A stretch of 64,000 bases of DNA from Cycas panzhihuaensis (Eukaryota > Cycadophyta): NCBI GenBank assembly GCA_023213395.1, contig CM041465.1, positions 233,685,741-233,749,740 on the forward strand, given 5' to 3'. How positions within the stretch are numbered: position 1 is the first letter of the stretch; the number at the start of each line of letters is the position of its first letter. Below are positions 11,560 to 22,989 of the stretch, piece after piece. The notes beneath the pieces are model-generated. The model did no database searches. It was not told the origin of the DNA and worked only from the letters and a program-made list of their open reading frames with translations. Position numbers and translations under genes: made by a program.

Positions 11560-12130
11560 ATACGTATTTATGTGAGTTTCAACTGATATGAATTTTTTGA
11601 CACCTTAAAAAAAATTTCTAAGGTCAGTTGGGTGGTCACTCCTCTTTTATAAGAGGCCCAAAAGTTCATCAATGAACACCTCAAGAATGTTGTTGATGAG
11701 GTCATGGAAGATAAAATATATGGCCCACTAGTAAATTGTACCAGTGTTTTTAAGACCAAAAGACATAGTGACATAAGGGAAGGTGCCCTGAGGGGTGCTG
11801 AATATAGTCTTGTGATGTTCCTTAGGGGAGATCTAGATCTGGTTGTAACCTAAGAAACCATCTATTAGGGACATAACCTTGAACCCTATTTTCCTATCTA
11901 TGATTTGGTCTATAAACAAGAAGGGGAAGTTGTCTTTAGGGCATGCATTATTGATGTCGCTAAAATTGATGTAAGTATGAATGGCCCCATTTTTTTTGTC
12001 ATAGACATAATATTAGACACCCATCTAGGGTAGTCAATTGAGGTAATAAGACCTACATCGTGCAACTTTTCTACCTCTATATTGATAGCAACCAACACTT
12101 TTGGATGGATGGGGCACTATTTTTGTCTGA
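11560..12130 (-). pseudogene. T1 reverse transcriptase, decayed
   Basis: Minus-strand motifs in order: EVEKLHDVGLITSIDYPRW, NNACPKDNFPF, LIDGFLGYNQ, TPQGTFPYVTMSFGLKN and, at the active site, EVFIDELL, where the family has YVDD. The last catalytic Asp is replaced by Glu. Upstream at about 12180 another frame gives DYANMKGKIPKIVTYNL, resembling the W.Y.DM.G....HL segment that precedes RT in Tat/Athila elements. Confidence 0.85.
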
Positions 12131-12449
12131 TGGATAGTGGTGAGGTTGTAGGTGACGATCTTAGGGATTTTGCCCTTCATATTAGCATAATCCCACATAA
12201 TAATGTCCTAGAATTTCTAAAATAAAGTTGTGTATTTGAACACCTCATCGAGAGAGCATTCAACTCTGATCTTAATGGTCTTCCTAAGGGCCAAGTTAAT
12301 GTGGACACTTTCCACTGAAGGAAGGAGATTACCCTCCTTAAAATAAGGGGGGACTTGGTTAATTGGAGGGTTTTGAGGAGATTGCACCATGTTAGGTTCA
12401 GTGAGGAGGGACCTAATGGAAAGGAACTTCTAAAATCATAGCTTGTGAT

Positions 12450-13815
12450 GATTTAGAGAAGGTTAGGGGATTCTCTTGCTAGGTACTTGAGCAATACCTT
12501 GTCATTCTTAAAGCAATCAATTATGTAAATAGTTTTGGATAAGGTGGAGGACTCAAGTCTTTTAACATGTGGATTCATACATCTATCAAATTCCCAGTAA
12601 AAATAGTGGGGTGATTCTTCAAAAGAATAGGAGTGGAGATGTTTGATGGGAGTGAGGGTTAATCTCCCAATAATGGGGGTTAAAGGAAGGGTTAGTTGGA
12701 TCTTGCGTTGGCTCAGGGTCAAAGATAAGAGAGCCAATAGGCTCGTGAGAAGGGAATAACGGGGGAGAGTTACAAATAATAAACTCATTATGGGAGATCA
12801 CTAAATTAGACTCTCTATATAAATCATAAATGGGAGGGACTTAGTCTACATCCAATTAAATAATAATAGGGTCTGGAAAGTCCCACACATAACAAATCAT
12901 ATTAATAGTTCATGGTGCAAAAGGAGAATGACTTTTGATACTCAATAAGGGCCTCATCTTAATCATGGGTTGATTAGGGGTCTTAAACATATTGTCTAAA
13001 TAAGCAACTAGCCAAGGGACTCCCACATGGTAAGTCACTTAAATGGTAGGTTGAAGGGTAGGCAAGGTTAGGATTGGTGGCCCAAGAGGTTCCTAAGGCC
13101 AATTAGGGTAATAGTTATGAATGAGTTGATTAGTATGCTAGGTGAGCCAAGCTTTTTAAAAGGAAGATACCTATAGAGTTAAGGGGGCATATGATTAGAT
13201 TGAGAATTCTCAATAGGATCTTATTAGGATTGAGACAAATGAGGGATCATTAATGAAAGGCTAAGAGGAGAGGGAATGTCTTAATCAGGTAATATTGCTA
13301 AAACCCCCTAGGCTGACTAATATATCCTAATCCATTGACTCGTATTCAAACTAGACATGACAAACTTGATCTAAAGAGATAGAGAAGGGACTACCCAGAG
13401 CAAGAGGTTTGAAGGAATCAAGACCATATGATAGATCCACTTATGGATAAATCAATGGAGACTCATCAATATTGGTGATGGCTCTTACACAATTGCAAGA
13501 GTGGTCTAGTAGTACCTACATCTTATTCTAATGAACCTCAAGCTTTAAAATGGTGAAGGAATATAGAGGCCACAACTCTTAATAGGAGAGATGAAATTTA
13601 CTTGACTACCCATGCCCCATGCGTTAACACATGGCGAGGATAGGCACCTTCACCTTCTTGTTCATAACACGAATCAAAGAATCAACACCTAAAGACATAA
13701 GATAACCTCTCTTATTCAACAATGGCACTTGGATAGAAAGATAATTGTCCCCTCTCTTTAGTAGAAAGAAGGACCTTACCCTAATAGAGGTTAAAGAACC
13801 AAATGAAGTAGACAC
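12450..13815 (-). pseudogene. T1 probable gag/protease remnant
   Basis: Several partial frames remain (for example 13624-13815 and 12619-12801), with stops typical of decay. Around 12960-13050 a frame reads YHVGVPWLVAYLDNM, which could be the LLGRPWL region at the end of a gypsy protease. No D[TS]G catalytic triplet or zinc knuckle is clear. Assigned mainly by its position upstream of T1 RT. Confidence 0.35.
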
Positions 13816-16005
13816 TTAATATAGCTAGCATGTGGTTTTAATTGGATAAAAAGAACAAATAATCCTAGCTAACCAAAGTAGTATGTCATCCCACATATTT
13901 GAGGACTTGTAATAGGTGTGACCCTCTCCTTCATTAGGCCTCTAAGAAAGAACATGCTACAACAAAATAAGGATGCAAATGCAATATACAAAATGCAACC
14001 AAAATGAAGGAAATTCCTTTTAGCCCTTTCTCTTTTTGTTCTTTTTATATTTTCCCATTTTCTTTAAAAGAAAATCCTATAGGCAAGGGAAAAAGTAGTC
14101 ATGCATAAATACTCAAACATATAAGCAGATAACATTTTTCCTAAAACACTTATTTTCCAAAGTAAAACCATAAAATAAAATGATAATTTAGGTGCCTTTT
14201 TCCTTTGGTAAATGAAACTACTATAGTGAAGTTAGTATGAAATACCTAGTATGATGCACTAAATAACAAGTTTTTCCCTTTTTTAAGTAATCTATAGCTT
14301 GCCAAACTACCAAATAAGACTCAACAATAGTTAGGTTAGCATGCATTTATCAAAACAACCAAATTCCTAGAAAAAAATTAGCAATATTTCTACTTGTCAG
14401 ATCAAGCTATGATGAAAAAAAGTTTACATGGGAAACTCAAATGCTCAAAAAATATAATAAAAACACTAATACTAACCTATATTATAGCCTTTTATAGCCA
14501 AATTTTAGTAGCATAATGATTGTGTAATAGGCACCAAAGCTGGATGTGAAGGTGATAGAGAGAGAAAAATAAGGAGAGAGTGTCCAACTCACTCTGCATG
14601 CTCCAAAACTTGTAACAACAATGTAGAGCCCCTCCACTTATAAGAGTTAATGTCATGCACCCAACTATTATAGAGAAAATGAGGGAAAAACTACTAAATA
14701 AGTAAAATCTACAAAGCATATGAAATAACTAATAGCAAATAAGGAATGGGCCTAAAAAATGGCAACTTGTCCACTTCCTTTAAAGACCAAATAAGAAAAT
14801 ACTAGGCCACCCTTCATCTATAAAACACTAATATTCAAAGAAGGTAAAGCGTGTAAATGAAAATCAAACCAAAATCAATGTAGTATATAGGCATAAAAAA
14901 GGCAAAGTAATACTAAAAAATAAAATAGATCAAACCTTAGGGTAAGGGTGAAAATTCTAGATTTGTGGGGAGATTGCCCTATTTTGAAGGATGAAGGGAT
15001 ACCAATGATAATAAATTCCAACCAATGAATGCTCCAACACACCCAATAATCAAAATTGAAGCCAATAAAGGGAATTGAGTGAACTCAAGGAGTATGGTGG
15101 TGATCTGGCAACATAACAATAACTTGATGCAATCTCAACTTGACCTCCTCTTCTAATGGAAAAGGCTAGAAATTAATAGATGAGGGTAAGGAGCTAGGCC
15201 CATGGTTTCAATCCCATTATTTTAGGAGAAACTATAGGCCAAAACCATGGGTAAAAATGTATGGATTTGGAAGAAATCAATGGGAATGGGCATTGAATAG
15301 CCCATGGTTTTATCAAAACCAATGGGCCATTTGTGGCTTTGATGGGGCAATAAATGAGGCTCGTATTTGGGCACCATTAATGTGTAGCCAAATGTAAGCT
15401 TTAAAAAATTTGCAAGCATAAAAAGTCATAGTGCAAATTTCAAAATGGTACCATAAAGAATTTTTATGGTACCATAAGCCTTTACTTTTTTAAACTTTGT
15501 TATACAAAAATCGATCAGGTATATCATAAAATAGCATGGTATAAAAGGAATAGAAGTGGTACAAGTAATAAACTCAATGGGATGAGAAGAAAATAAGTAA
15601 AAATAGATTAAATCTAAGGAAAATAAGTCCAAAAGAGCAAATTAAGAATGAGAAAGATATAAATAGAGTAAGAAAATAATGAAATGTATCTTGCAAAGGT
15701 ACTAAGAGGTTTCTCTTAACTCATCATACTTGAAGGGACAATAATAAAGCCATTGACCATGGTTAAAATCATCATCAACAAGATACAATCACACACATCT
15801 AATAAATCAATAGTTAAATAAGGGTATATGCTCACAAAATAGTTACTCTAAAGCTATAGTAAGCTATGCCAAGTAAAGAGTAAGCACACATCTTCACTTA
15901 CCTATTATCGTGGTGCCCATGACATTCTTAGATTATGGAAAATAAATATTATCAATGATTTATAAATAAGTATCTGTAATGAATAACTATTGTTATAGAC
16001 CTTAG
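13816..16005. other. no gene seen; possible T1 leader
   Basis: AT-rich sequence with short purine and pyrimidine blocks (for example pyrimidine-rich 14000-14070). It should hold the T1 leader and 5' LTR if these survive, but I could not match it to the 3' side and saw no primer site. Open stretches such as 14492-14719 and 15426-15632 show no known motif. Confidence 0.4.
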
Positions 16006-16556
16006 TGTGTGGGAAAGAAAGGCATATCAAATAAGCAAGAATTTTGCATTAGTTGGTCAGACTAGATGTGACTAGGACTAAATGTAGTGATCAGGAGTGA
16101 CTGTAGGTATGACTACATGTGTAACTAGGAGTGACTATAGGTACGATTAGCCATAATGGTATGATTAGGTGAGACCAACTTTGATAAAGGGTATGACCAA
16201 CTATAATAAGATTGAATCTTATTTGTAATCTAATGGCCAGGATTAGATGTCAAGGGATTAATAGTTATGTAACAAAAGATAGTTATAACTAAATGTAACT
16301 GGAATAGCTAAATAAAATAGCCATATCTTATATGGGATAGATATATGTGTGTGTAGATTAGGATTATTCTCTTCTTTGGCCATCTATATTGTAGGCCTTT
16401 ATGTTGTACACTACTCCAACTTGATTTGGTTATGAGAGGACCAGACAGGGCCTTCACATAATGAAGTTTAGTTTTCATACTGCAATCATGATCTTGTGTT
16501 GTCTATTCTACTATAATTCTTTATGAATGAGTTTAGGTTAGATTAGCCCGCACACA
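16006..16556 (+). repeat. 5' LTR of G1
   Basis: Starts TGTGTGGGAAAG and ends CGCACACA, so the termini are inverted repeats. It aligns with 25102-25640. Within it, the motif AGGAGTGACT-TAGGTA occurs twice, at about 16090 and 16128. Confidence 0.88.
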
Positions 16557-17379
16557 TTAGTTCTGTCATCATTATTAAATCTGGGGCAATAAAAGGATGA
16601 ATGTCTACGGAGTATGAGTGAGTTGTTTATACCACTGAAAAGTCAGTTCTGCAAGGAAAATAGAGACAAGACAAGAGCAAGGTCAATGCTAGGAAATTAA
16701 AAGGCTCCAGGATAGAGTCTACAAATGAAAGGAACCTGTGGAGAGAAAATAAATGAAGAAAAGACAACCTACAAAGGGTGGATAGGAGAAAAGTTTGACC
16801 CTAGAGAAATAGGATGGAGGAAGTAGACTGAAAGCTGATGAGGCCTCAAAAGAATAACCAATTGAGATTCAATAGAAAATTGAGAAAGATAAAGCAGAAT
16901 TACAGCAAAGGTGTGTAGAGGATGAAGACCGAGGAAAAAAAAAAGACTATCAAGAAGACTCTAAAGATAGAGGAGTAGGAAAGTCAACTAAGTTTGAGAT
17001 ATATAGTATCACCACTGTAGGTGGGACTATCACATTCTAGAAATTAAGGTCTGTTATTCTAATATCCTAAATCCCATATTTAATAAGATGACAGAGATAT
17101 TATCTGGCTCCATTTTTTTAGGAGGAAGGCCAAGACGTATAGAGAGTATAAGTGGAATTTCCCTCAATACTAGGATTTTTTTTTCAAAAAGAGGGGGGAC
17201 AAATTCAATAATTCCCATGGGGAATGCAAATAAATCCTCGCAGACTGGACCAATTCTAGCAAGTCTAGTGAACTCAACATAGGGTAATACAATAGGAGGG
17301 AACCAATTAGGTTCCCCATATCTTGTTATCTAGAATGATGCTATATTTGAATATTTACAATTCAATAGTTCAGGCAACC
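16557..17379 (+). other. G1 leader
   Basis: Untranslated leader with purine-rich stretches. The bases after the LTR (TTAGTTCTGTCATC) could be a heavily decayed tRNA-Asp-type primer site as used by some gypsy elements, but the match is too poor to claim. Confidence 0.4.
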
Positions 17380-17960
17380 TAGGAGACCAATTGACACTGT
17401 TTTCTATCATGTTAAAAATTAAAAGAATTCAAGACCCAGAGGAGAGTAAGTCTTGATTCCTTTTAACATTGAGAGGAGTTACAATCATTTGGTACCAGTA
17501 TATCTCTACTACAAACCTAACATGGAAATTAATCCAGACACAATTTTTGGACAAATTTTAAAGGCTATGGGATTCGATGGTAATTTTTTAGGCTCTAAAG
17601 GAAATTCAACAAATTCTTAGAGATTCAGTAAGTAAATTTAGTAGTAGACTGAGAATAATTATGAATAAGATGGATCCTTCAACCCTGATAAATCCCATGC
17701 TATCCTTAAATATTTTGTCCAAGGATTTTTACCTTAGTTAAAAGAGAAAGTCATTTTATATATAATGAATAGTTATTAACAAGTGAGAGAACTATCTCTA
17801 AAATTTAAAAATCAAATGAAAATAGGGTATTTATAACTAGGTTCTAGCTGGGAATAATAGGGATAAATTTACAAATCCTTATACAAATAGTAGTAGTTGT
17901 AAATACTTTGTTAATCAATGTCCTAAAAATAGGGATGAACTCAGAATTGGAAGTGTTAAA
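17380..17960 (+). pseudogene. G1 gag remnant
   Basis: Frame pieces read FLLTLRGVTIIW, then MNKMDPSTLINPMLSLN with KDFYLS and KRKSF, resembling the gag stretch L.P......L..FL.GL...LKEKV. A degraded zinc knuckle follows (CKYFVNQCPKNR at about 17897), where C..C....H....C would be expected. Position before protease supports gag. Heavily broken. Confidence 0.55.
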
Positions 17961-18884
17961 AAGAAAAATTGAAGCCCTAAATCAACAACCTCTAGTATCT
18001 CTTCCCTTGGCAATGTAGTAGAGCCAAGAAATTGAGAAATTAAGATCAAAGTTGGCCAAGTTAAAAATAGAGAAGACATGGGACAACATATGGTGCCCCC
18101 TACCTTACATCCAAGTTGGACATTTGAGAAACAAGCATTAGCATGCTCTAGAGAATAATTGGTGTGAGACCTCTAGGTGATGAAATCACAATACTTGGGA
18201 ATGCTACAATAGAGCACCGTGAGGTGAGATTTACAACTCATTTTATTAAAAACTAGAGTGGAATTCCTTTAAGTAATATAAAGGAAAAATGAAGCTGGTA
18301 TAATGTCATTTATGTTCCAGATGGGGTAATTATCGGGCAGATTATTTGTTGTAGAAATGAGAAGGAGATTATATTTATGAAGAATGGGGTCCAACATACC
18401 ACGAATAAAATAATTGTCCAAAAAATTCTAGTTCAAAGGTGCAGAACTCTAACCTCACAACAAAAAATTTAAATGCAGAGCAATAGGTGTATGTATAAAC
18501 AAAAAGTAGGGAGATGACTTCTATATCAATATTAAACAATTTTTTGGTTCTTGTTGTAGAAAAGAAGAGACTTCAGGAAGTAGCTTAAGCCCTCTAAGAA
18601 GGCATGAAAACTACCCAATAAGAAGAGACAAGTTAGGTAAATAGATTTAAAAGATAGGTAGATCAAATGAAGATGACATTTCAAGGAGAGCAGTTGGAGA
18701 TAAATCCTTAGTAGAAGTTACAGTTAATGAAAGATCTTCTAATGGAACTGGGAATTTTGATTCCCATTGTTATTGTTTTCAAATGGTAGGAGGTTGGGTA
18801 TTTATAGTAGGAAGTGCTTAACTAGATTAAATAACTAGTGTTATGGGATTTAAAGACTGATTAATGACCATCTTTAGAATGACA

Positions 18885-19145
18885 AATTATAAAAAAATTA
18901 TGGATGGAAGTTTGAGAGTAAATGTACTCCATGAAGCAACTTGGATTTCTCTAGGATGGCCTGATATGGTTTCCCTAGACTATTCTATAAGGTTGGCAAA
19001 TCAATTTCAAGTCAAGCCAATGGGTAAATTATTAAATGTACCAGTAGCAGTCATAGGCACCATAATATATTTAGATTTTACAGTTGTAAAAATGTAAACT
19101 CATAGGAAAATATATCCTGCACTTCTGGGGAGGCCGTGGTTGCTA
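18885..19145 (+). pseudogene. G1 aspartic protease
   Basis: The open part (18864-19097) includes IMDGSLRVNVLHEATWISLG, matching the active-site region D-G-(G)S..VN.....T...LG of plant gypsy proteases. The frame ends YPALLGRPWL at about 19110, the LLGRPWL block that closes the domain. The catalytic triplet is reduced to DGS. Function in the family: cleavage of Gag-Pol in the particle. Confidence 0.8.
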
Positions 19146-19559
19146 GCAACTGAGTTACTATAGGACTAGGGGAAATTAACTTTTATATTGTATGCAACAA
19201 GGAAGAAAGTAACACTTCCACTTTGTTTGGATGGACCCCAGATCAAGAATGTAGAAGACATGGAGATGGCATTAATCACAACCACAACACTAGTAACTAT
19301 AATAAGCCCCATACTCAGAGACAATATTTCAATATTTCTAGTGAAGCTTCATTAGCATATGTGTTTGATTAGTTACAAATATTATGGGAGGAAATAAGAG
19401 CAAAAACCACGAATTGCTATCGATTAGAACTTTATTAAGACAATTCAGAAGTAGAAACAAAAGTAAAATATTTTGGAGCAGAAAAAAAAATTCAGATGAG
19501 GCACATGAAGCTAGGACTAAGCTAGTCAAAATGTTATAAGAATAATCTAAGGAATGTCT

Positions 19560-19900
19560 AGGTAGTCCTAAAAAATCTGGGAATTTACCTCAATTCTAGG
19601 ACAAAATGGGGGACACAGAAAGACATAAAAAGATGTATTAATTTTTTAAAAATAAAAAAGATGATTAGCTATACTTATTTTCTTTGACTCTGAATGGATA
19701 AGCTTTATTCTGGTTTAAAGCACATAAAAGTAGTTTTTTGACTTGAAAGAGATGGTGGAATTATTTTTAATTCGCTTCCAAAAAAAAGATAATAAATTAC
19801 CCTTATTTTGTGCTAACCTAGGACAACATGTCCAAAATTGTATGATGATCTAGAAATAGGATCAAAACCTAAAAGGGGAATGGATACATCAATTACCTAT
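19560..19900 (+). pseudogene. second gag-like segment between G1 protease and RT
   Basis: A frame reads MGDTERHKKMY, then LYLFSLTLNG, a stop, and ALFWFKAHKSSF, followed by KRWWNYF. The order matches a gag core (LF.LTL.G.A..WF). About 110 bases later comes PLFCANLGQHVQNC, which looks like a damaged zinc knuckle. Gag is not expected between protease and RT. It may be a fragment of another element, or the linker of this lineage may have been gained by rearrangement. Confidence 0.4.
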
Positions 19901-20269
19901 ATCTTTGATGGGTACCAATCTTATCTGGTACCTAATGGAGGAAGAAAGACATGAAGGAAGCTAAGATTAGAAGGAAGTAGTTGAAAATTTCATACATACT
20001 TTTTCTTTCTTTAGTGCTAGTAAATCAATTCACAAAGTGTTGATAGCCACAAAATAAACAATCATAAATCTAGTAAAGGATTGTTATCAAGTAGAAAAAT
20101 AAGAATTAGAGTTCGAAGAGGAAGAAGAAGTAAAGATTTTTCCTCCATTTTATTCCATTCTAGAATATGAGTAAAGGGAAATCTGCCAAATCCCTATATA
20201 TGAACAACAACTTGATGGGAAAGTAGTATAGGAAAATGATATTCAAGTAAAGAAGATAAATATTAGAAT

Positions 20270-21700
20270 AGAGGAAGAACCCAGATTAGTCACCATAGGA
20301 GACTACTGGGATTAGGAAATAATCCAACATGCAATAGCTCTCTTTATAAATTATAAATATATTTTCACATGGTCCTATAAGGACCTAAAAAGGATTCCCA
20401 TAGAACTCAGGGAACATAAAATTAAGTTGTTAGAAAACATCAAACTAGTTAGATAAAGACCCTATAGAATGAATTTAAGATATAAAGAGTAGGTTAAGGT
20501 TGAGTTAGATAAGCTTTTAGATGGAGGGTACATTTTTAAAGTGGAGAACAATGAATGGGTTAGCCCAGTTGTGGTTGTACCAAAAAAGAATGGGAACTTA
20601 AGGGTTTGTGTAGACTATAGGACTTTGAATAAAGCCACTAAAAGGGACCTCTTCCCTATTCCATTCATGGAAGATGTGATCAATAAAGTTGCTGGAAACA
20701 AAGTTTTTTCCTTTACACATGGATTTAATAGCTACAACTAGGTCCAAATAACACTAGAAGGTTAATTAAAGACTAATTTTGTAATAGAGTGGGGCACGTA
20801 TGCTTATAGGGTGATGCCATTTGGGATTATAAATGCACCTACTATATTTCAAAGAGTGATTTTAAATGTTTTCCAAGATGTCATAGGAAAGATAAGTGAG
20901 GTCTTCCTGGATGATTGGACTTTATACAATTTGCTAAAAAATTATCTAACTAATTTGTGATTAATGTTGAAAATCTATAGGGAAAGAAAACTATACCTAA
21001 ATCTAGAAAAATATGCCTTTATGGTACCTTTTAGATCATTACTTGGTCATATAGTTATGAAAAAAGGAATGCTGATAGATCCAGTAAAAGTTGCAATTAT
21101 TTTAAAGTTTCCTATGCTACAAAATACAAAGAACTTGAAAGGATTCTTAGGAATGACTAGGTACTATCGTGAGTTCATATGGGGATATGCCTAGATCATC
21201 CATCCTTTAGAGATGTTGTTGAAAAAAATGATGGCCTAGAAATGGACCTTGAAGCAGTAACTGGTATTCAATATCCTAAAGAAAAGTGTAGTTGAACCAC
21301 CCATATTATGATTTTTGGATTGGAATAAGCCATTCCATATTCATGTAGATGCTTTGTTGTATGCCATTAGATGCATTTTGGCCCAACAAATGGATGGAAA
21401 GGTGGATCTTCCTATTGAATTTGTAACCAAGAAATTGACTTTAGGCAAATGTAACTATACTATTATAGAAAAAGAAGGATTGGGCATGGTATATGCCCTA
21501 TAGAAATTTAGGCATTATTTATTGGCTAATCCATTTATGTTCTTTGTAGATCATCAGGCCCTATAGTATTTGTTTAATAAACTAATTCTATAAGGGAGGA
21601 TTAGTTATTGGTTGATGTTGTTTCAATAATTCATATTTAAAATCATAGTTAAGAAAGGAGAAAAGCATATTATACTAGACCAACTCTCCAAAATTCAAGA
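20270..21700 (+). pseudogene. G1 reverse transcriptase and RNase H
   Basis: Upstream linker EEPRLVTIGDYWD and ELREHKIKL lead into RT: NEWVSPVVVVPKKNGNLRVC, then YRTLNKATKRDLFPIPF, AYRVMPFGIINAPTIFQR, and the active site VFLDDW at 20901 with both Asp residues kept. The C-terminal RT motifs KGFLGMTRYYREFI are present. RNase H follows: FHIHVDALLYAIRCILAQQ (catalytic Asp), YTIIEKEGLGMVYAL, then KFRHYLLANPF. Stops are mostly TAG at expected Gln or Trp codons. The gene is dead, but the fold is readable from start to end. Confidence 0.93.
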
Positions 21701-21879
21701 AGGAGGAGTAGTAGTAGGGGTACTTGATAATTTTTTGGACCATAAGTTAGGCATTGTCAAATATTTAGTAATAGGATAAATACCAAGAGGACTGGATAGA
21801 GTCGAAAGAAGAAGCTTTATTAAAAGAGCCTTTCCATTTCAATTGGTATGAGGAATGCTCTATAAATTAGGACCTGATA

Positions 21880-22970
21880 AAGTGCTCAGAAGATGTATCC
21901 TGGAATATGAAGTGCAAGATGTGCTCAGGGAAGCCTATAAAGGGACATCATTTGTTCATCACAAGAGTGAGGTAACAATAAGAAAAGTATTATTGGCTAG
22001 CTTATGGTAGCCAACCCTATTTGAAGACTTAGAAAAATGGGCAAAAACCTGTGATATATGCCAGTAAACACGTAAGCCTTCCAAGGCTAATTATTTACCC
22101 TTACACCCAATTTTAGATAGAGCCCCTTCGTGGGACTAATCAGTCTACCTACTAGAAGAACCAATGCTCAATATATCCTTATAGCTATAGACTTTGTGTG
22201 ACTAAATGGAATAAGGCAAAACTCATGAGATAATATAATGCTAGAAGCACTGCCCAGTTCTTATATGGAGTAATTATAGTACAATTTAGCTATCCTTTAG
22301 AAATCATATTTGACTAAGGTAGCAATTTTCTAAATCAAACTATCAAATATCTCACGTCAGAGTACCTAACCAAACATGGAAAATCTTTACCATATTACCC
22401 TAAAGTAAATGGATAGGTAGAAAGCATTAATAAAATCTTGAAGATTGCCCTAATAAAAATTTGTAATGCAGAGCATACCAATTAGATAGACATATTGCAT
22501 TCAATCCTATGGTCAGACAAGACAATGAAGAAGTGGTCCCATAAGCAGATACCTTTCAACTTGTATATGGATTAGAAGTAGTGGTCCCTCTTGAGTTCCA
22601 AGTTGAAAGTTTTCGAATAGCACAATAAGTTAGGCTTAGAGAGGAAGATTCCTATAACCAACGATTAATTTAATTGCTAAAACTAGACAAAGAATGAGGC
22701 AAATCTCTATGGGAATTATAGGTGAAAAAAGCAAGGAGAAAAGCCTAGCATGATTGACACTTATAGGTTCCCTAGTACTAGATAAACAAATTAATTCTAT
22801 TATATGACATTAAATTTAGAGTAAAACTAGGCCAAATGAAAACCAGATGGCTTGGACCTTATAGGGTTAATCATATTTATGAAAATGGAATAGTAAAATT
22901 AGAGTAATTAGATGGTAATCCATTGACAAAACTTGTCAATGGCATTAGGTTGAAATTTTATAAATATTAC
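21880..22970 (+). pseudogene. G1 integrase
   Basis: N-terminal zinc domain: FVHHKSEVT then CDICQ (HHCC). Core: QYILIAIDFV (first Asp), PLEIIFD..SNFLNQT (second Asp), PYYPKVNG.VESINKILK (Glu). C-terminal: TRWLGPYRVNHIYENGIVKL and LDGNPLTKLVNG, ending near KYYKKKRKENETQKE. No chromodomain is seen. Frameshifts and stops interrupt it. Confidence 0.88.
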
Positions 22971-22989
22971 AAAAAGAAAAGAAAAGAAA

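Larger units (their letters stand above)
4900..13815 (-). mobile_element. Ty3/gypsy element T1 (Tat/Athila-like), decayed
   Basis: Reading leftward, the minus strand gives a possible gag-protease remnant (13815-12450), RT, RNase H and integrase, the gypsy order. The integrase C-terminus reaches 9583, is broken by element N2, and appears to resume left of 5607: the residues before N2 (KVANV) continue on the far side with FFKMFY, resembling the usual VNG..LK.YY ending. The rest, to about 4900, would be the 3' untranslated region, which has a reiterated motif. No LTRs could be paired, so both outer limits are estimates. Lineage is inferred from the integrase wording (SLVYG followed by LP.EIE.LSLR). 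Confidence 0.7.

Noticed and set aside
16557-16590. tRNA-Asp primer-binding site for G1
   Set aside because: Position is right but only about half the bases match even after allowing transitions, so it is not claimed.
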